Made by a program: the position numbers and the translations under genes. From Sphingobacterium sp. N143 (GTDB lineage: Bacteria; Bacteroidota; Bacteroidia; Sphingobacteriales; Sphingobacteriaceae), in assembly GCF_030325625.1 (NCBI RefSeq), contig NZ_JACAIS010000008.1, positions 124,001-188,000 on the forward strand: a DNA stretch of 64,000 bases, written 5' to 3'. Positions within the stretch are counted from its first letter, which is position 1. Every line of letters starts with the position of its first letter. The notes under the pieces were generated by a model. That model had not been told where the DNA came from and searched no databases. It was given only the letters and a program-made list of their open reading frames with translations. Shown here in pieces: positions 8,323 to 16,376 of this stretch.

Positions 8323-10425
8323 CTAAACACTTAAACGCAGTTCTTCGCGTTTTTTTGAAGCCTCATAATAGAACGCTTCGGCTTGGAGCAGATAGGCATC
8401 GGCAAATTCTTTTCCAGGTTCAAATTTATTGATCTGGAGCACCCGCTCCTCAAAGCTGGTCGGGAAGCTGAAGATACCATCTTGTACATACAAGTTATCA
8501 AATTCTTTGATAATAGCAATCTGTGTACTGGCATTTATTCCTTTATCCAACAGCAATGCTTTTGCTGTCCAGACAAAGGAGCTGTAAATATGATAAATTG
8601 CATCCGCATATTGTTGTTGCTGCAGTGCTTCTTTTGCTAAGGCCAGTTTCTCCTCCGATTCAAACAATAAAGTGGCAATCAGGTCGATGACGACGCCGGC
8701 ACATTCGCCCACACCTATAGCCGTGTTATAAATGTCGTTGCGGCCCCAGTCCACAAACTCATCTTCCGTCAATGTGCTCAGGTCGGCCAGCGGTTTCAGC
8801 AGCCGGTAGAAATAATCCTTCGTCTGCCTGTCATAATATTGATGGAAGCTTTCTTGCTCCAATCTGTTGGCTTTAAAATCATTTAACAGCAGGTCCACCA
8901 CCAGGGTGACACGTTTGGTAGGTACTTTGGTGATGCGCTCGGCGATTCGGCCTATGCCACCCCCAACAGTTCCACCACCAATCATCACCTGTGCGGCAGG
9001 CAATACCCGGCCCTGAGCCTTTAATGAACTGCCATGAAAACCAATGTGCGCCAGTCCATGCTGACCACAAGAATTCATACAACCCGAGATCTTGATTTTT
9101 AGGTGCTGCTCATACACAAAGTCACCATGAAACTCCTCCACGTAATTTTCCAGCACACGGGCCATTTCCGTGGAGTTTGAAATACCCAGATTACAGGTAT
9201 CCGTGCCCGGGCAGGTGGTGATATCGAGTGTGCTGTTAAATCCATAGCGGGCATAGCCCAGTTCATGCAGTACATTGTAGATATGTGGCAAGGATTCTTT
9301 GCGTGCAAATTTCAGCAGCAGGTTCTGGTCCTGCGTCACCCGCATATCATCGGCGACATGATCCCGGATACTGGCCACCAATTGGCGCGCTTTTTCTGTT
9401 GGGATATCACCTGTTGGAACTTTTAGGTATACACCATAAAATCCTTTTTGCTTTTGTTCAAATACATTCGTCTGCAACCATACCTCATAAGCCAAGGGGT
9501 CCACAGGTGTTACCTGTTCAGTAAACAGAGGCGGATGTGCTGCAGTGGGCACCTTTTCCCTGTCCACCACAAAACGTTTGCTTTTGATGGCTTTGCGTTC
9601 TTCTTCGACCAGTCGGAGCACTTCTTCCAACCCCAGTTTCTGCACCACGTATTTAAAGCGGGCCTTGTTCCGGTTATTTCGCTCACCATGACGGTCAAAG
9701 ACACGGATCGTCGCTTCAATCAGGGGTATAAATTCATCTTCAGGCAGAAAATCAAAAATCTTTTGTGCCAGGATGGGCTGAGCACCCAATCCGCCGCCGA
9801 ACATGACCGTAAAACCACGTTCCTCCCTGCCTTCATGCTGTCTTACTTTCGGCACAAAACCAAAGTCCTGAAGGTAAGAAAACGCCGTGTCTTTATCACT
9901 CGAAGAAAAGCCGATTTTAAATTTCCGGCCCATGTCCGCACATATCGGGTTTCGGACAAGGTATTCGAAAGTACTTTGTGCATAAGCCGATACATCAAAA
10001 GGCTCATCCGGATCTACCCCAGCTGCTGGCGAAGCCGTTACATTCCGTACAGTATTTCCACAGGCTTCCCGTAAGGTCAGGTCATCCGCGGCAAGTTTAG
10101 CCCAAAGCTCAGGCGTTTTGTCCAGGCTCACAAAGTGAATCTGGATATCTTGCCGTGTGGTGAAATGGATATTGCTGCTGGCATATTCGTCCGAAATATC
10201 AGCTATTTTCAGGAATTGTTTAAACGTAAGTTTTCCAAACGGCAACTTGATACGGATCATTTGTACACCAGGTTGTCGTTGGCCATATATGCCCCTGGCC
10301 AGGCGCAAGGATTTGAATTTATCCTCGACCATCTCCCCTGCCCGGTATGCTCTTATCTTTTTTTCCAGTTCGATGATTTCCTTTTCAACAACTGGGTTTT
10401 CTAATTCTGTACGGAAGCTTTGCAT
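8323..10425 (-). CDS. Siroheme sulfite/nitrite reductase-family protein with HEPN-like C-terminal extension
   Basis: This 700-residue protein is the first gene of the operon and the likely six-electron sulfite reductase. It shows the two-fold ferredoxin-like plus siroheme/FeS layout. Siroheme-contact arginines lie in TTRQD (R91) and GNTVRNVTASP (R127). The bridging cluster ligands are C405 and C411 (CPGTDTC) and C449 and C453 (CMNSC). After about residue 560 there is an extra all-helical domain of about 140 residues resembling a HEPN fold (residues YADAIYHIYSSFVWTAKALL), absent from classical CysI. No CysJ flavoprotein gene is near, so electrons probably come from ferredoxin or another donor. 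Nitrite as substrate is an alternative, but the cys context favours sulfite. Confidence 0.9.
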   Translation of the reverse strand: MQSFRTELENPVVEKEIIELEKKIRAYRAGEMVEDKFKSLRLARGIYGQRQPGVQMIRIKLPFGKLTFKQFLKIADISDEYASSNIHFTTRQDIQIHFVSLDKTPELWAKLAADDLTLREACGNTVRNVTASPAAGVDPDEPFDVSAYAQSTFEYLVRNPICADMGRKFKIGFSSSDKDTAFSYLQDFGFVPKVRQHEGREERGFTVMFGGGLGAQPILAQKIFDFLPEDEFIPLIEATIRVFDRHGERNNRNKARFKYVVQKLGLEEVLRLVEEERKAIKSKRFVVDREKVPTAAHPPLFTEQVTPVDPLAYEVWLQTNVFEQKQKGFYGVYLKVPTGDIPTEKARQLVASIRDHVADDMRVTQDQNLLLKFARKESLPHIYNVLHELGYARYGFNSTLDITTCPGTDTCNLGISNSTEMARVLENYVEEFHGDFVYEQHLKIKISGCMNSCGQHGLAHIGFHGSSLKAQGRVLPAAQVMIGGGTVGGGIGRIAERITKVPTKRVTLVVDLLLNDFKANRLEQESFHQYYDRQTKDYFYRLLKPLADLSTLTEDEFVDWGRNDIYNTAIGVGECAGVVIDLIATLLFESEEKLALAKEALQQQQYADAIYHIYSSFVWTAKALLLDKGINASTQIAIIKEFDNLYVQDGIFSFPTSFEERVLQINKFEPGKEFADAYLLQAEAFYYEASKKREELRLSV

Positions 10426-10468
10426 AAAACAAATAAAATCTATTGATTTAGTATTCTTTTCTCAGGGT

Positions 10469-10476
10469 CAAATGTA
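10469..10476 (-). promoter_or_regulatory. Candidate -7 box for the sulfate-assimilation operon
   Basis: The minus strand reads TACATTTG, a match to the Bacteroidota TAnnTTTG element, 44 bases upstream of the sulfite reductase start. No matching TTG element sits at the right spacing, so this is a weak call. Confidence 0.4.
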
Positions 10477-10518
10477 AAAATTTTTTTTTAATATTCTATA
10501 ATATCTACCAAATTAATA

Positions 10519-10526
10519 TATATTTG
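10519..10526 (+). promoter_or_regulatory. Candidate -7 box for the Pst-like operon
   Basis: TATATTTG matches TAnnTTTG and lies 36 bases before the ATG of the binding-protein gene. The region is very AT-rich, so chance occurrence is possible. Confidence 0.4.
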
Positions 10527-10561
10527 CCTTGTAAAATTAAATATACTAAACCTGTAGACTA

Positions 10562-11542
10562 ATGGGTGTAACGATAAAAAAGTGTTTTATAATTCTGATT
10601 CTTAGTTCAATAGTCGTCTTTCAGATGACATCCTGCGCACCAAAAGTTAAAAATGGCTACAGTAAAGAACGTGGATTTGAAGGCAACATTTCCCTATCCG
10701 GTGCTTTTGCCCTCTACCCCTTGGTCGTGATCTGGAGTGAGGATTTCAAAAAAGAGCATCCCCATGTCCGGTTCAACATTTCTGCAGGCGGTGCTGGCAA
10801 GGGTATTGCTGATGTACTGACCGGCATGGTCGACATCGGTTTAGTATCGCGCGATTTGCATCCACAGGAAATCAAGAAGGGTGCGGTTCCCATTATCGTT
10901 GCAAAGGATGCCGTGATATGTACAATAAATCCGGGCAACCCCAATTATAAGGCACTCCTACAACGGGGCCTCACGCGGGATGAGCTTGCCGATATTTTCA
11001 TCAACCGCAAGTTCAGGACCTGGAAGGAGATTGATCCCCGGTTTACGGCTGACCCGATCAATGTATATGTGCGGTCCGATGCTGCCGGAGCAGCAGAGAC
11101 CTGGGCCAAATTCTTTGACCACAAACAAGAAGACCTTCAGGGTGTCGGCATCTTTGGGGACCCCGGTATTGCCCAGGCCATCAAAGATGATATTTATGGC
11201 ATTGGATTCAACAATATCAATTATGTCTATAATTTAAAGACAGACAAGGTATTTGACCGTATCGATGTCCTGCCGCTGGACTTAAACAACAGTGGGCAGC
11301 TTGACGTTGAGGAGCAGTTTTACCATTCTCTTTCCCAGCTCACAGAAGCCGTGGCCACGGGCAAGTATCCTGCGCCTCCGGCCCGGGACCTGACCTTTGT
11401 GACACACAATAAGACCGAATCCCTGCTTTTAAAAGAGTTTATCGCCTTTGTGCTCAAGAAGGAAGCCCAGTCGCAACTTCTTCAGAATGGTTATGTACCC
11501 TTAAATGAAACATTGATAAAACAAGAACTAAATAAGTTATAG
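10562..11542 (+). CDS. PstS-like phosphate/anion ABC transporter substrate-binding lipoprotein
   Basis: This 326-residue protein has a lipoprotein signal with the lipid-anchored cysteine at residue 24 (QMTSC). It is probably held at the outer face of the inner membrane. The mature part has the PBP-like fold of PstS: the anion-loop region SLSGAFALYPL near residue 45, SAGGAGKGIADVL near 78 and DIGLVSRDL near 94. It should capture phosphate or a similar tetrahedral oxyanion and pass it to the permeases that follow. It is divergent from the sulfate-assimilation operon across 136 bases, which raises the question of substrate. The next gene starts 1 base after its stop. Confidence 0.88.
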   Translation: MGVTIKKCFIILILSSIVVFQMTSCAPKVKNGYSKERGFEGNISLSGAFALYPLVVIWSEDFKKEHPHVRFNISAGGAGKGIADVLTGMVDIGLVSRDLHPQEIKKGAVPIIVAKDAVICTINPGNPNYKALLQRGLTRDELADIFINRKFRTWKEIDPRFTADPINVYVRSDAAGAAETWAKFFDHKQEDLQGVGIFGDPGIAQAIKDDIYGIGFNNINYVYNLKTDKVFDRIDVLPLDLNNSGQLDVEEQFYHSLSQLTEAVATGKYPAPPARDLTFVTHNKTESLLLKEFIAFVLKKEAQSQLLQNGYVPLNETLIKQELNKL

Positions 11543-11543
11543 T

Positions 11544-12440
11544 ATGCTAAACACACGTCTGGTTAAAGATGCATTCGTAAAACGATCGACCCTGCTGCTG
11601 CTATTGATCTCCTTATCGGTGGTTGTGGTCATTGCTGTTGGGCTGACCGTCAAATCGATCCCGTTATTTGAATATAGCAATGTATTCGAGTTGCTAACGG
11701 ATAGCGTATGGTCACCGATGAAAGGATCTTTTGGGTTCCTGCCTTTTATTGCAGGCACCTTGGCGGTGACCCTCATTTCCCTCGCTATAGCCATCCCACT
11801 ATGCATTCTGACCGCTGTGTACCTGACCGAATATGCTTCCGATGCGTTAAAAAATATGATGTTTCCCCTGGTCAATGTGCTGGCCGCCATACCGCCAGTA
11901 CTGTATGGTGTCTGGGGTGTCCTGTTTATCGTCCCCTTGATCCAGCTGTATATTGCACCGGTATTCGGTGTTGTTACCTCGGGTTACTCCGTGCTGGCAG
12001 GCGGCATTGTCCTGGCGGTCATGATTTTTCCGATCATGATCTCCATCATGGTTGAAGTGCTACAGACCATTCCTTATGAACTGAAAGCGGCTTCCCTATC
12101 CCTGGGGGCAACGAAATGGGATACCATCAAACATGTCATTTTAAAAAAGGCAAAACCGGGCATTATTGCTGCCATCGTCCTGTCGACTTCACGGGCATTT
12201 GGTGAGACCATTGCCGTGTTGATGGTCTGTGGTAATGTGGCCAAGGTTCCTACCTCCATTTTCGATGCCGGGTATCCGATCCCTGCATTGATCGCCAATA
12301 ATTTCGGGGAAATGATGTCCATTCCGCTTTACGAATCTGCCCTGATGTTTTCCGCGCTCTTGCTGTTTGTCATCATCTTTATTTTCAATTTGATATCGCG
12401 TCTTATCTTAAGACGTCTGGAAGGAGGTCAGCATGCATAA
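11544..12440 (+). CDS. pstC: Phosphate-type ABC transporter permease PstC
   Basis: This 298-residue inner-membrane permease has about six transmembrane helices. The cytoplasmic coupling (EAA-type) loop is AASLSLGATKWDTIKHVIL (residues about 181-199), by which it contacts the ATPase. FGETIAV follows, as in PstC proteins. It forms the channel with PstA. The ATG immediately follows the upstream stop and its 3' end overlaps pstA by 8 bases, typical of a tightly coupled transporter operon. Confidence 0.92.
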   Translation: MLNTRLVKDAFVKRSTLLLLLISLSVVVVIAVGLTVKSIPLFEYSNVFELLTDSVWSPMKGSFGFLPFIAGTLAVTLISLAIAIPLCILTAVYLTEYASDALKNMMFPLVNVLAAIPPVLYGVWGVLFIVPLIQLYIAPVFGVVTSGYSVLAGGIVLAVMIFPIMISIMVEVLQTIPYELKAASLSLGATKWDTIKHVILKKAKPGIIAAIVLSTSRAFGETIAVLMVCGNVAKVPTSIFDAGYPIPALIANNFGEMMSIPLYESALMFSALLLFVIIFIFNLISRLILRRLEGGQHA

Positions 12441-13281
12441 TATCAAAAGAAAGTTATTGCATGAAAAGATTGCCAAAGGCTTTATGCACCTATCGGGCAT
12501 TACTGTCACGGCTTCCCTCTTTTTTATTGTGGGGACGATCCTCTATAAAGGCCTTCCCTACCTCAATTGGGATATGATCAGTCAATTACCCCAAGGCGGA
12601 TTTTACATTGGCAAGGAAGGTGGTATTTTAAATGCCATCTTAGGGTCCTTATACCTGGCTGGGCTGTCCACCGCCCTGTCCGCATTGATCGGGATTCCCA
12701 TTTCGCTTTACCTGAATGTATACCTAGGGGCCAAATCCAGGGTCACTCAGCTTGCCAAACTGCTGTTTGACGTACTCTATGGTGTCCCATCCATTGTTTA
12801 TGGTGCCGTTGGTTTTGGTATCATGGTCTACCTGGGCATCAGGGCATCCTTATTAGGTGGTATCATTACCGTCACGCTGCTCACCATCCCGATTGTAGTA
12901 CGCACCGTGGATGAGCTGATCAAAACCATCCCCGAGGACCTTAAGAATGTCACCCTTTCCCTGGGCACCACCCGTTGGGAAATGGCCAAAGTGATGCTGC
13001 GCAGTATCCGTACTGGTTTATTGACCGCCATACTCTTAGCTTTTGGCCGGGCCATTGGCGATGTCGCCGGTGTCTTATTGACCACAGGATTCAGTGATAA
13101 TCTACCCAAATATATTGATGAGCCCGCGGCAACACTTCCCCTGGCTATATTTTTTCAGTTGAGCAGTCCCATTCCTGAAGTCCAGGGCCGGGCCTATGCA
13201 TCTGCTCTGGTTTTAACAATCATTATTTTAATTATCGTAATATGCACTCATATTCTTCAATCGAAACAAAAGAATCGTTGA
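12433..13281 (+). CDS. pstA: Phosphate-type ABC transporter permease PstA
   Basis: This 282-residue integral membrane protein is the second half of the channel. The coupling loop NVTLSLGTTRWEMAKVML (about residues 173-190) is followed by FGRAIGDVAGVLL, the PstA counterpart of the FGETIAV segment in PstC. The N-terminal region has one helix before a periplasmic loop, then five more helices. Its start lies inside pstC and its end overlaps the assigned pstB start by 40 bases. Such a long overlap suggests either coupling or a slightly later true pstB start. Confidence 0.92.
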   Translation: MHNIKRKLLHEKIAKGFMHLSGITVTASLFFIVGTILYKGLPYLNWDMISQLPQGGFYIGKEGGILNAILGSLYLAGLSTALSALIGIPISLYLNVYLGAKSRVTQLAKLLFDVLYGVPSIVYGAVGFGIMVYLGIRASLLGGIITVTLLTIPIVVRTVDELIKTIPEDLKNVTLSLGTTRWEMAKVMLRSIRTGLLTAILLAFGRAIGDVAGVLLTTGFSDNLPKYIDEPAATLPLAIFFQLSSPIPEVQGRAYASALVLTIIILIIVICTHILQSKQKNR

Positions 13282-14051
13282 TTAGCGACCCATTGAGTGA
13301 TCCACACATTGAAATCAAGGATCTCAATGTCCATATCGACGGACGACATATCTTAAAAAATATCAATCTCGCCCTGCCCAACAATAGCGTCACCTCCATT
13401 ATTGGTCCCTCAGGATGTGGCAAGACCACGCTGCTCAAGACGCTCAACAGGCTGGTTGATGATACAAAAGGTGTAGAGATAACCGGTTCAGTCCTGGTAA
13501 ATGGAGAAGATCTCTATGGGAAGCATGCCGAGGTGACCCATATCCGGAAGAAGATGGGACTTTTATCCCAAAAACCCTATCCGCTTCCCATGTCCATCTA
13601 TGACAATGTAGCATATGGCCCCCGCATACATGGTGTCAAAAGCAAAAAAGAACTTGATAAGATTGTAGAGAAGCAGCTGCGCAATGTCGCGCTATGGGAT
13701 GAGGTCAAAGACCGCCTGGGACATTCGGCCAGCGGATTGTCCATTGGACAGCAACAAAGGCTCTGCCTGGCCCGGGGACTGGCGGTTGAGCCCGAGATCA
13801 TCCTTGGTGATGAGTCTACTTCAGCCTTGGACCCACTGTCCACCGCCAAGATCGAAGAATTATTGATCGAGTTAAAGAAAGATTATACCATTGTCCTGGT
13901 TACCCATATCCTGCGGCAGGCCAGACGGGTTTCCGATTACATTATATTTGTCTATGGTGGTGAGATCCTTGAGTTCGGTCCTACCGAGCAGGTATTGTTG
14001 AATCCCCAGCATGAGATCACCAAGCAATACGTCAAAGGATTTATTTCCTAA
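13242..14051 (+). CDS. pstB: Phosphate-type ABC transporter ATPase PstB
   Basis: This 269-residue ATPase energises the importer. Walker A GPSGCGKTT starts at 55. The Q-loop region QKPYPLPMSIYDNVAYGPR (109-127) is close to the PstB consensus and separates it from sulfate or molybdate importers. The ABC signature LSIGQQQ is at 165-171. Walker B ends GDESTSALDP (188-197), with Ser where Pro is usual. The first 22 residues have little homology and overlap pstA, so the true start may be further in, though no other early ATG is visible. No phoU follows, which is unusual for a pst operon. Confidence 0.92.
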   Translation: MHSYSSIETKESLISDPLSDPHIEIKDLNVHIDGRHILKNINLALPNNSVTSIIGPSGCGKTTLLKTLNRLVDDTKGVEITGSVLVNGEDLYGKHAEVTHIRKKMGLLSQKPYPLPMSIYDNVAYGPRIHGVKSKKELDKIVEKQLRNVALWDEVKDRLGHSASGLSIGQQQRLCLARGLAVEPEIILGDESTSALDPLSTAKIEELLIELKKDYTIVLVTHILRQARRVSDYIIFVYGGEILEFGPTEQVLLNPQHEITKQYVKGFIS

Positions 14052-14229
14052 ACATAGCAAAGGGCGACGGTATAGCTCCCTTGTAGCAATAGCTGTTCTT
14101 GTACAGGCATTGACCGGTTGATGTTTAATCAGGCCCTGTGGGATGCCCCGTAGTCCAGGATTAAACGTCAACCGGTATCCTCTAGTTTGTGTCCATGCAT
14201 AAGGCTGACGAGCGGAGCCCCTGTGCTGC

Positions 14230-14961
14230 TTATTTCAAATGAAACAGGTCATCCACCCCAAGGATCTTTTTAGAGGTAAAGCCTTCGGCATATTTAGCCT
14301 GGATATAGCGTCCAAATTCCCGTGCCCTGGCAGCAGTAGACTCCATAAAGTCCGGATTGGAAATATAAGTCTGCGGTTCGTCCGGATTTACATTTTCACC
14401 GGTATAAAACTGTGTTTTATAGGCTAGTATGGATTTCTCCTTGATGGCATAGTATGCTGAAATATCGATGACCACATCAGGTTTGATGTAATAGTCCTGC
14501 ACAAATTGCAGCAGCAGCCGTGGGCGAAAAGCCTCCTGCGGCAGATTGTCTTCATCTTTGGTTTCCACCCTTCTTAAGCCTGCCAGGAAGCAAGCTTCAT
14601 TCACCAGCTGTCCGGCCCGGCCATGGTCAGGGTGGCGATCGGTAATGGCATTGGTGATGACGATTTCAGGTTGGTATTTTCGGATGGCGCGGATGACGGC
14701 CAGTTTTTCTGCTTCCGCATTTTCAAAGAAACCGTCACGCAGGCCCAGGTTCTCACGGACGGTCAATCCCAGAATATCCGCCGCATCTTTCGCTTCCTGT
14801 GCCCGGGTTTCTGCTGTGCCCCTGGTGCCCAGTTCACCCTGTGTCAGATCCACAATTCCTACCTTTTTCCCTTCGGCGACATATTTTGCCATTACGCCAC
14901 CAGCACCCAATTCAGCATCGTCCGGATGCACGGCAATGACAAGCAAATCTAATTTTAGCAT
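14230..14961 (-). CDS. bshB1: N-acetylglucosaminyl-malate deacetylase, bacillithiol pathway
   Basis: This 243-residue PIG-L/LmbE-family zinc hydrolase removes the acetyl group from GlcNAc-malate, the second step of bacillithiol synthesis. Zinc-binding motifs are HPDDAELGAGG (12-22) and RHPDHGRAGQLV (109-120). GELGTRGTAETR (42-53) and LGLRDGFFEN (72-81) are characteristic of BshB1. Length and end are normal. It sits on the same strand behind a GPx-family thiol peroxidase, about 110 bases away, so the two may form a low-molecular-weight-thiol unit. Confidence 0.93.
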   Translation of the reverse strand: MLKLDLLVIAVHPDDAELGAGGVMAKYVAEGKKVGIVDLTQGELGTRGTAETRAQEAKDAADILGLTVRENLGLRDGFFENAEAEKLAVIRAIRKYQPEIVITNAITDRHPDHGRAGQLVNEACFLAGLRRVETKDEDNLPQEAFRPRLLLQFVQDYYIKPDVVIDISAYYAIKEKSILAYKTQFYTGENVNPDEPQTYISNPDFMESTAARAREFGRYIQAKYAEGFTSKKILGVDDLFHLK

Positions 14962-15070
14962 ATTTCTACAATCTACTTTATGGTGTACACATACTCTTCC
15001 AGCATTTAAATTGACCCATTTGGGGGATTTTATTGCGGTAGAGCTGGACCAAAGGTAGTAAGTTTAGCGC

Positions 15071-15562
15071 TTACTCTTGCAAGAGGCGTTCGATATTGCG
15101 GCAAATTTTACCTGACAATGGCGAAGTGGTCGGGTAAAAAAAGTCAACGACTTCCCCCCGTTTGTTGATGAGGTATTTATGAAAATTCCAGGATGGTTTG
15201 CTGTTGATGCGTCCATTTTCCGTTTTATTGGAAAGGAAACCATACAGGGGTGTCTTGTAGGCCCCGACCACATGGCTCCGTTTGAATATCGGGAAACTGA
15301 CCTGTTGGTTGATGCGGCAGAAGGTTTCGAGGGTGCTGCCAGTCAGGGGTTCCTGATTGCGAAAATTATTCGACGGAAAAGCCAGCACTTCAAAGCCCCG
15401 GTCTTTGTACTTTTGATATAATTTCTCGAGCGATTTAAATTGCCTTGTAAAGAGGCATTGGCTCGCCGTGTTGACCACAAGCAGCACTTTCCCCTCAAAA
15501 TCTGCCAGGGATTTTTTGGTTCCGTTAAACTGTAGCGCATCAAAGTCATATATTCTTTTCAT
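15071..15562 (-). CDS. Glutathione peroxidase-family thiol peroxidase with altered active site
   Basis: This 163-residue cytosolic peroxidase of the GPx family reduces hydroperoxides. The peroxidatic cysteine is C36 (NTASQCLFT, where NVASKCGFT is usual), and the likely resolving cysteine is C82 in ETFCRI, so it should be a two-cysteine, thioredoxin-recycled type. WN of the catalytic tetrad is present at 125-126. The usual CNQF stretch reads SNNF at 64-67, so the tetrad glutamine is replaced by Asn66. No signal peptide is present. It lies between a DUF4294 gene (31 bases upstream) and bshB1. Confidence 0.9.
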   Translation of the reverse strand: MKRIYDFDALQFNGTKKSLADFEGKVLLVVNTASQCLFTRQFKSLEKLYQKYKDRGFEVLAFPSNNFRNQEPLTGSTLETFCRINQQVSFPIFKRSHVVGAYKTPLYGFLSNKTENGRINSKPSWNFHKYLINKRGEVVDFFYPTTSPLSGKICRNIERLLQE

Positions 15563-15593
15563 ACGGTCTGGTGTTAGCCTCCTCCATTAAAAA

Positions 15594-16226
15594 TTACATT
15601 ACTGGTCGTGGTCGGGATTTTTCAAATTCCCGAATGATATTCTCGATCTCAAAGTCCTCTTTGGCATCATAGGAGGTTTTCAGGTTATGCCCAAATATCT
15701 TGGCTACCCCCTGATAAAAGAAGGCCGAAATTCCGCCTTTCATTTCTTTGACCATCTCATAGCTGGTATGGCCGGTGTAGCGGTCGATTAATTTGATCAG
15801 GATTTTACCCTGTGAAATGGTCATGTTCTTGATCTCCCTGTTGAACATCTGTTTCACATCATGCTCACATTTTTCGACCAAGGCCTGATGTTCCTTTTTG
15901 TCGGATGTCATGGCCAGGTCACGGTCAAGCTGGTCATATCTTTTTTGCGCATAGATCGCATACGGCAGCACTTTGAGGACATTTCGCCTAAAGCGCAGGT
16001 ATTCCCGCCGTGCAGTTTCGCTGGTCCACACCCTTTTTCTGACAATCACAACCTCCGGAATTGGAAACCAGGGCAACACTTCCCCCGAGGGTAATGTCGT
16101 GGTCATATAATCCGATACAGACTCCTGTGCCCCATCACCATATAAGGGAAGGACGAGTGATCGTGACTGTGCCTTAGCAGACAGAGTCCCCAGAAGCAAA
16201 AGCAAGCCAAATACGATTGTCTTCAT
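15594..16226 (-). CDS. DUF4294 family exported protein
   Basis: The 210-residue protein begins with a cleavable signal peptide ending SAKAQ (residues 16-20), so it is probably periplasmic. The body matches DUF4294, a Bacteroidota family of unknown function. A short beta N-terminus with GEVLPWFPIPEVVIV is followed by a long basic and acidic helical region (RREYLRFRRNVLKVLPYA and the helices beyond). It is the first gene of the minus-strand group DUF4294, GPx, bshB1 and is divergent from relA. No catalytic motif is apparent. Confidence 0.8.
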   Translation of the reverse strand: MKTIVFGLLLLLGTLSAKAQSRSLVLPLYGDGAQESVSDYMTTTLPSGEVLPWFPIPEVVIVRKRVWTSETARREYLRFRRNVLKVLPYAIYAQKRYDQLDRDLAMTSDKKEHQALVEKCEHDVKQMFNREIKNMTISQGKILIKLIDRYTGHTSYEMVKEMKGGISAFFYQGVAKIFGHNLKTSYDAKEDFEIENIIREFEKSRPRPVM

Positions 16227-16248
16227 CTGTACGCCTATATAACTCTTT

Positions 16249-16256
16249 TAAATTTG
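16249..16256 (+). promoter_or_regulatory. Candidate -7 box upstream of relA/spoT
   Basis: TAAATTTG matches TAnnTTTG about 120 bases before the ATG at 16377. The intergenic region is AT-rich and several minus-strand look-alikes exist, so confidence is low. Confidence 0.3.
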
Positions 16257-16376
16257 TCAATACTATTATATTTTGGTAAATTTATTACAAAATAAGTTAG
16301 CTTGATAATTGTATTCAAAATACATTAACTAAATTACACAAAAATATTCAAAAATACATCATTACCTGCAACGTTT

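Noticed and set aside
9448..10074. 208-codon plus-strand frame opposite the sulfite reductase gene
   Set aside because: Antisense shadow of a well-supported gene with complete motifs.
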